Assembly (NCBI GenBank): GCA_046726955.1
Contig: JBKPBQ010000049.1
Location: 1-8,158 of the forward strand
Length of the DNA: 8,158 nucleotides
From: CAVPGH01 sp046726955
GTDB lineage: Bacteria; Acidobacteriota; Vicinamibacteria; Fen-336
Direction: 5' to 3'
The notes under the pieces were generated by a model. The model did no database searches. It was not told the origin of the DNA and saw nothing but the letters and a program-made list of their open reading frames with translations. The translations under genes and the position numbers were made by a program. Below, one piece after another: positions 5,527 through 8,158 of the stretch. Numbering within the stretch: the stretch's first letter is position 1; each line of letters starts with the position of its first letter.

Positions 5527-8154
5527 CTAGTCGTCGAGGAGCGCGCGACCGAAGACGGGCTTGCCCGCGAGCGCCGTCTTGAAGCCGTAGAGGCTGAGGC
5601 CAACGAGGACCAGCACCACGGGCAGCGCCCTCGCCGCGTACCACGCGGACAGGTCGAGCGTGAGCGGCACCTCGAGCAGGCTGAACATCACGAAGAGGGT
5701 CACCACGAGCCCCAGGAGGCCGCCGCGCCACAGCGCGAAGAGCAGGATCAGCGAGCGGACGATGCCGAAGACCCAGGCGTGCACGAGGTTCATCCAGTTG
5801 AGGGGGCTGCCCACGAGCAGGCACCAGAGGACCATGGCGAGGACGGTGTTGCGCACCAGCAGCCGCAGGAGCACCAGCATGAAGAGGAAGACGAGGCCGA
5901 ACTGCACCGCGCTGTACTGGTTCACGAAGATCCGGAACCCCGTCTCGCGGAAGGACGTGAGGGTCTCGCCGAGCGCGAAGGGCGGAGGCGGCGGGGAAGT
6001 CATCCCCATCCACGTGGGGCCGAAGACGGCGCCCAGGAAGCAGACGAGGGCGAGCGAGCCGAGGACGCAGCCCAGCAGCACGTCACGGCCCACGAGGGGA
6101 TCGTGGAGGTCGCCCGCGAGGAGCCGCTTCCACGAGACGAGCATGTGCGGCCAGCGCCGCCGCGCGTAGGGCTCGAGGGCCACGTAGACGAGCCACACCA
6201 CGAGGGCCCAGAAGACGGGATAGGCCACCACTTTGATGAGGATCCAGAGCTCGTCCCCGAACCGTGAGACGTGGTCGGCACGCAGGAGGCGGGCAAGGGT
6301 GTAGGCGACGAACACGAAGAGCGCGACCCGGAAGGCGCCCTTCCTGTCGCCGCGTCCCAGGCGCAGGTTGCGCCGGGCGAGGAAGACGCCGCCCACGGGC
6401 AGGGCCAGGGCGAAGATGCCCACGGCCACGTCGCCCACGGGGACGCGCGGGACGGGGGCCGCGGCTCCGGACATGCGGTCGGGCTCGGACCACGGACGAA
6501 GGACGGCGAACCAGACCGGCCGGCCGTGGTAGGCCGCGCCTTCCACGCGGATGGAAACGCTGGGCTCGCCGGGAGCGAGCCCCGTCCACGCCACCTTCCG
6601 GTCGGTGTCGACGGGGGCAGCCCACTGCGGGCGCACGCTCTCGAGCTTGTCGGGCGTGAGCCCCGCTTCGCGGAGGAGTGGCGCGAAGTCGGGCTCGGGC
6701 CACGGTCCCTCCGAGGAATCGACCTGCGGTGGGACCGAGGTGTAGCCGAGCAGCCGTCCCTGGTGATCGAGCTCGACCTCGGCCATGCCCGAGACTTCGC
6801 GTGGCGGGTCGTCGGGCTGCACGGTCCCGTCGCGGTTCCTCGCCACGAGCTTCAGCGGGCTCTGGCGATAGAAGAAGTAGAACGGCGACAGGTTCGACGT
6901 CAGGTACTGCTTCCACCGCCCGGGGGTCGGGTCGCGTCGGATGTGGTTGAGGAAGTCGCGGTCGAGCCTCATCCCGTAAGCCGAGTCCGCCGGCTCCGGA
7001 TGGCCGAGGTGCGCGAGCAGGTCGCGGCTGCGCTCGGCGAGCCATTCCGGAGTCCTCGGGAGCACCCTCCGGCTCATGAGCCCCGTCTCGTCGAAACCGA
7101 ACGCGACGAGGGCGATGCCGGCGAAGACGGCGAGGAGGCACGCCCAGGCCGCGCCGGCCGAGAGGTCGCCCGTTCGGCTCGCCGCCGCCACCAGCTCGGG
7201 GGACGGCGTCTCGCCGGCCGCGAGCGCCGCCTCCAGGGGATCGCCGCCCGGAAGGAGGGCGAGGACCGACCGGGCGGAGGGGGGCCGGGCCGAAGGGTCC
7301 TCGTCCAGGCACTGCAGGATCACGGCCTCCACCTGCGGCTCGATGAGCCGCGCGGTGGAGGTGAGGCGGCCGCTCTTGGGCTCCTTGTGCTGCGAGCGCA
7401 GCTCGCCGAGAGTTTTGCCTTCGAAGAAGCGCCGGCCCGTGAACATCTCGTAGAGGATGAGCCCCAGGGCGTAGAGGTCGCTCCTGGGCGTCGGGGTCTT
7501 GCCTTCGAGCTGCTCGGGCGACATGTAGACCGGCGTTCCCCCGAATCCGGCGACGGCTCCTTGATCCAGGGGCAGGGCGAGGCCGAAATCGGTGAGCCGC
7601 GCCTGGCCTCGTCCGTCGACCATGACGTTGGCGGGCTTGAGGTCGCGGTGGACGACGCCCTTGTCGTGGACGGCGGCGAGGCCCGCGCAGAGGTTCCGCG
7701 CGAGCTCGAGCGCCTTGTCCGGGGCGAGCCGCCCGATCCGGGCGAGGAGCGACCCCAGGTCCTCGCCGTCCACGTACTCCATGGTCAGGAAAGTGTCGCC
7801 CTCGAGCTCCACGACGTCGTAGAGCCGGCAGACGTTCGGGTGCGAGACCTGGCGCCCGATCCGGATCTCCGCGTAGAAGCGCTCCAGGATCTCGGGTGAG
7901 AGCGCCCCGCGGATGAACTTGAGGGCCACCGGCTGTCCCAGCTTCGTGTCCTCGGCGCGGTAGATCTCGCCCATCCCTCCCCGTCCGAGGAGGGCCACGA
8001 TGCGGTAGCGGCCGGCGAGCATGGTGCCAGGCGTGAAGGCGCGGACGTCGGGCGCGCTCGACGTTCCCGACGTCGGGCGCGCGCTGCTCTTCGTCAGGCC
8101 CGAGAGGTCGGTCGGCGGCGTGGGCGGGTCGCGTTCCTCCGAGCGGTTGGTCAT
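5527..8154 (-). CDS. Transmembrane serine/threonine protein kinase with extracytoplasmic and polytopic C-terminal domains
   Basis: An 875-residue eukaryotic-like (PknB/Hanks-type) kinase, predicted to phosphorylate Ser/Thr of unknown targets in response to an envelope or membrane signal. Residues 1-45 are a Ser/Thr/Pro-rich tail. The kinase domain covers about 48-305 with a full motif set: glycine loop GRGGMG 57-62, Lys79 of VALK, helix-C Glu96, HRDLKPAN 169-176, DFG 189-191, SPE 212-214, Asp226 and Arg290. It is an RD kinase, so activation-loop phosphorylation is plausible. One membrane helix at 335-355 leads to a domain at about 356-570 that I do not recognise and that should lie outside the cytoplasm. 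The rest (572-860) is polytopic, with roughly seven to nine helices and a cytoplasm- or periplasm-exposed PPPPP loop at 721-725. There are no PASTA or WD repeats. The start is provisional: the ATG at 8154 is four bases from the window edge and the frame stays open upstream. Confidence 0.92.
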   Translation of the reverse strand: MTNRSEERDPPTPPTDLSGLTKSSARPTSGTSSAPDVRAFTPGTMLAGRYRIVALLGRGGMGEIYRAEDTKLGQPVALKFIRGALSPEILERFYAEIRIGRQVSHPNVCRLYDVVELEGDTFLTMEYVDGEDLGSLLARIGRLAPDKALELARNLCAGLAAVHDKGVVHRDLKPANVMVDGRGQARLTDFGLALPLDQGAVAGFGGTPVYMSPEQLEGKTPTPRSDLYALGLILYEMFTGRRFFEGKTLGELRSQHKEPKSGRLTSTARLIEPQVEAVILQCLDEDPSARPPSARSVLALLPGGDPLEAALAAGETPSPELVAAASRTGDLSAGAAWACLLAVFAGIALVAFGFDETGLMSRRVLPRTPEWLAERSRDLLAHLGHPEPADSAYGMRLDRDFLNHIRRDPTPGRWKQYLTSNLSPFYFFYRQSPLKLVARNRDGTVQPDDPPREVSGMAEVELDHQGRLLGYTSVPPQVDSSEGPWPEPDFAPLLREAGLTPDKLESVRPQWAAPVDTDRKVAWTGLAPGEPSVSIRVEGAAYHGRPVWFAVLRPWSEPDRMSGAAAPVPRVPVGDVAVGIFALALPVGGVFLARRNLRLGRGDRKGAFRVALFVFVAYTLARLLRADHVSRFGDELWILIKVVAYPVFWALVVWLVYVALEPYARRRWPHMLVSWKRLLAGDLHDPLVGRDVLLGCVLGSLALVCFLGAVFGPTWMGMTSPPPPPFALGETLTSFRETGFRIFVNQYSAVQFGLVFLFMLVLLRLLVRNTVLAMVLWCLLVGSPLNWMNLVHAWVFGIVRSLILLFALWRGGLLGLVVTLFVMFSLLEVPLTLDLSAWYAARALPVVLVLVGLSLYGFKTALAGKPVFGRALLDD
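8044..8082. repeat. 14-bp direct repeat in the kinase N-terminal coding region
   Basis: The 14-mer GACGTCGGGCGCGC occurs at 8044-8057 and again at 8069-8082, offset by 25 bases. Both copies lie in the low-complexity N-terminal linker of the kinase and are read in different frames, so the repeat is not a peptide repeat. It may be a remnant of local duplication or simple GC-rich chance. Confidence 0.45.
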
Positions 8155-8158
8155 CGGT

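Noticed and set aside
3249..5582. 777-codon open frame on the plus strand across the GGDEF-PilZ gene and beyond
   Set aside because: Low-complexity Arg/Pro/Ala-rich translation typical of an antisense or out-of-frame shadow in GC-rich DNA; it overlaps three well-supported genes.
6271..7899. 542-codon plus-strand open frame opposite the kinase
   Set aside because: Antisense to a kinase with all catalytic motifs in place; the translation shows only Glu/Arg/His-rich low complexity.

Overview
The window is very GC-rich, densely coded DNA. It carries genes for an outer-membrane beta-barrel protein of the Omp85 superfamily, an exported lipoprotein and a diguanylate cyclase, which points to a free-living Gram-negative (diderm) bacterium. 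The style of the genes (a large membrane-anchored Ser/Thr kinase with a polytopic C-terminus, a DUF4412 protein, small PilZ/GGDEF fusions) suggests Acidobacteriota, with Myxococcota or a similar lineage as the alternative. That placement is inference, since no rRNA or marker gene is present. The window looks chromosomal: I see no mobile element, phage module, CRISPR array, tRNA or rRNA.

Layout: (a) 1-808, minus strand: a lipoprotein with an EF-hand-like loop, an SdrD-B-like domain and an SGNH/GDSL hydrolase domain, cut by the window's left edge. (b) 855-4400, minus strand: an apparent operon read from right to left. A GGDEF-PilZ protein (3246-4400) is followed after 7 nt by an Omp85/BamA-like outer-membrane protein (1625-3238, TTG start). 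That gene shares one base (TGATG) with a secreted protein of unknown function (855-1625). (c) 4401-4473: a short divergent intergenic region with overlapping -10-like hexamers on the two strands. (d) 4474-5520, plus strand: a two-gene operon of a DUF4412 exported protein, which appears to start at a CTG codon behind a strong Shine-Dalgarno sequence, and a small four-helix membrane protein of the phage-holin-IV/PF04020 family. (e) 5527-8154, minus strand: a large Ser/Thr protein kinase converging on the holin-family gene with 6 nt between the stop codons. It has a cytoplasmic kinase domain, one transmembrane helix, an extracytoplasmic domain of about 215 residues and a polytopic C-terminal membrane domain.

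Functionally the window is an envelope and signalling neighbourhood: a cytoplasmic enzyme that probably makes and senses c-di-GMP is co-transcribed with an outer-membrane barrel and a secreted partner. Flanking genes encode other envelope proteins and a transmembrane kinase. The link between c-di-GMP and the outer-membrane pair is an inference from operon structure. The most useful corrections to a naive gene call are the CTG start with its otherwise hidden signal peptide at 4474, the TTG start at 3238, the real start at 1625 inside a much longer spurious reading frame, and the edge-truncated SGNH lipoprotein.
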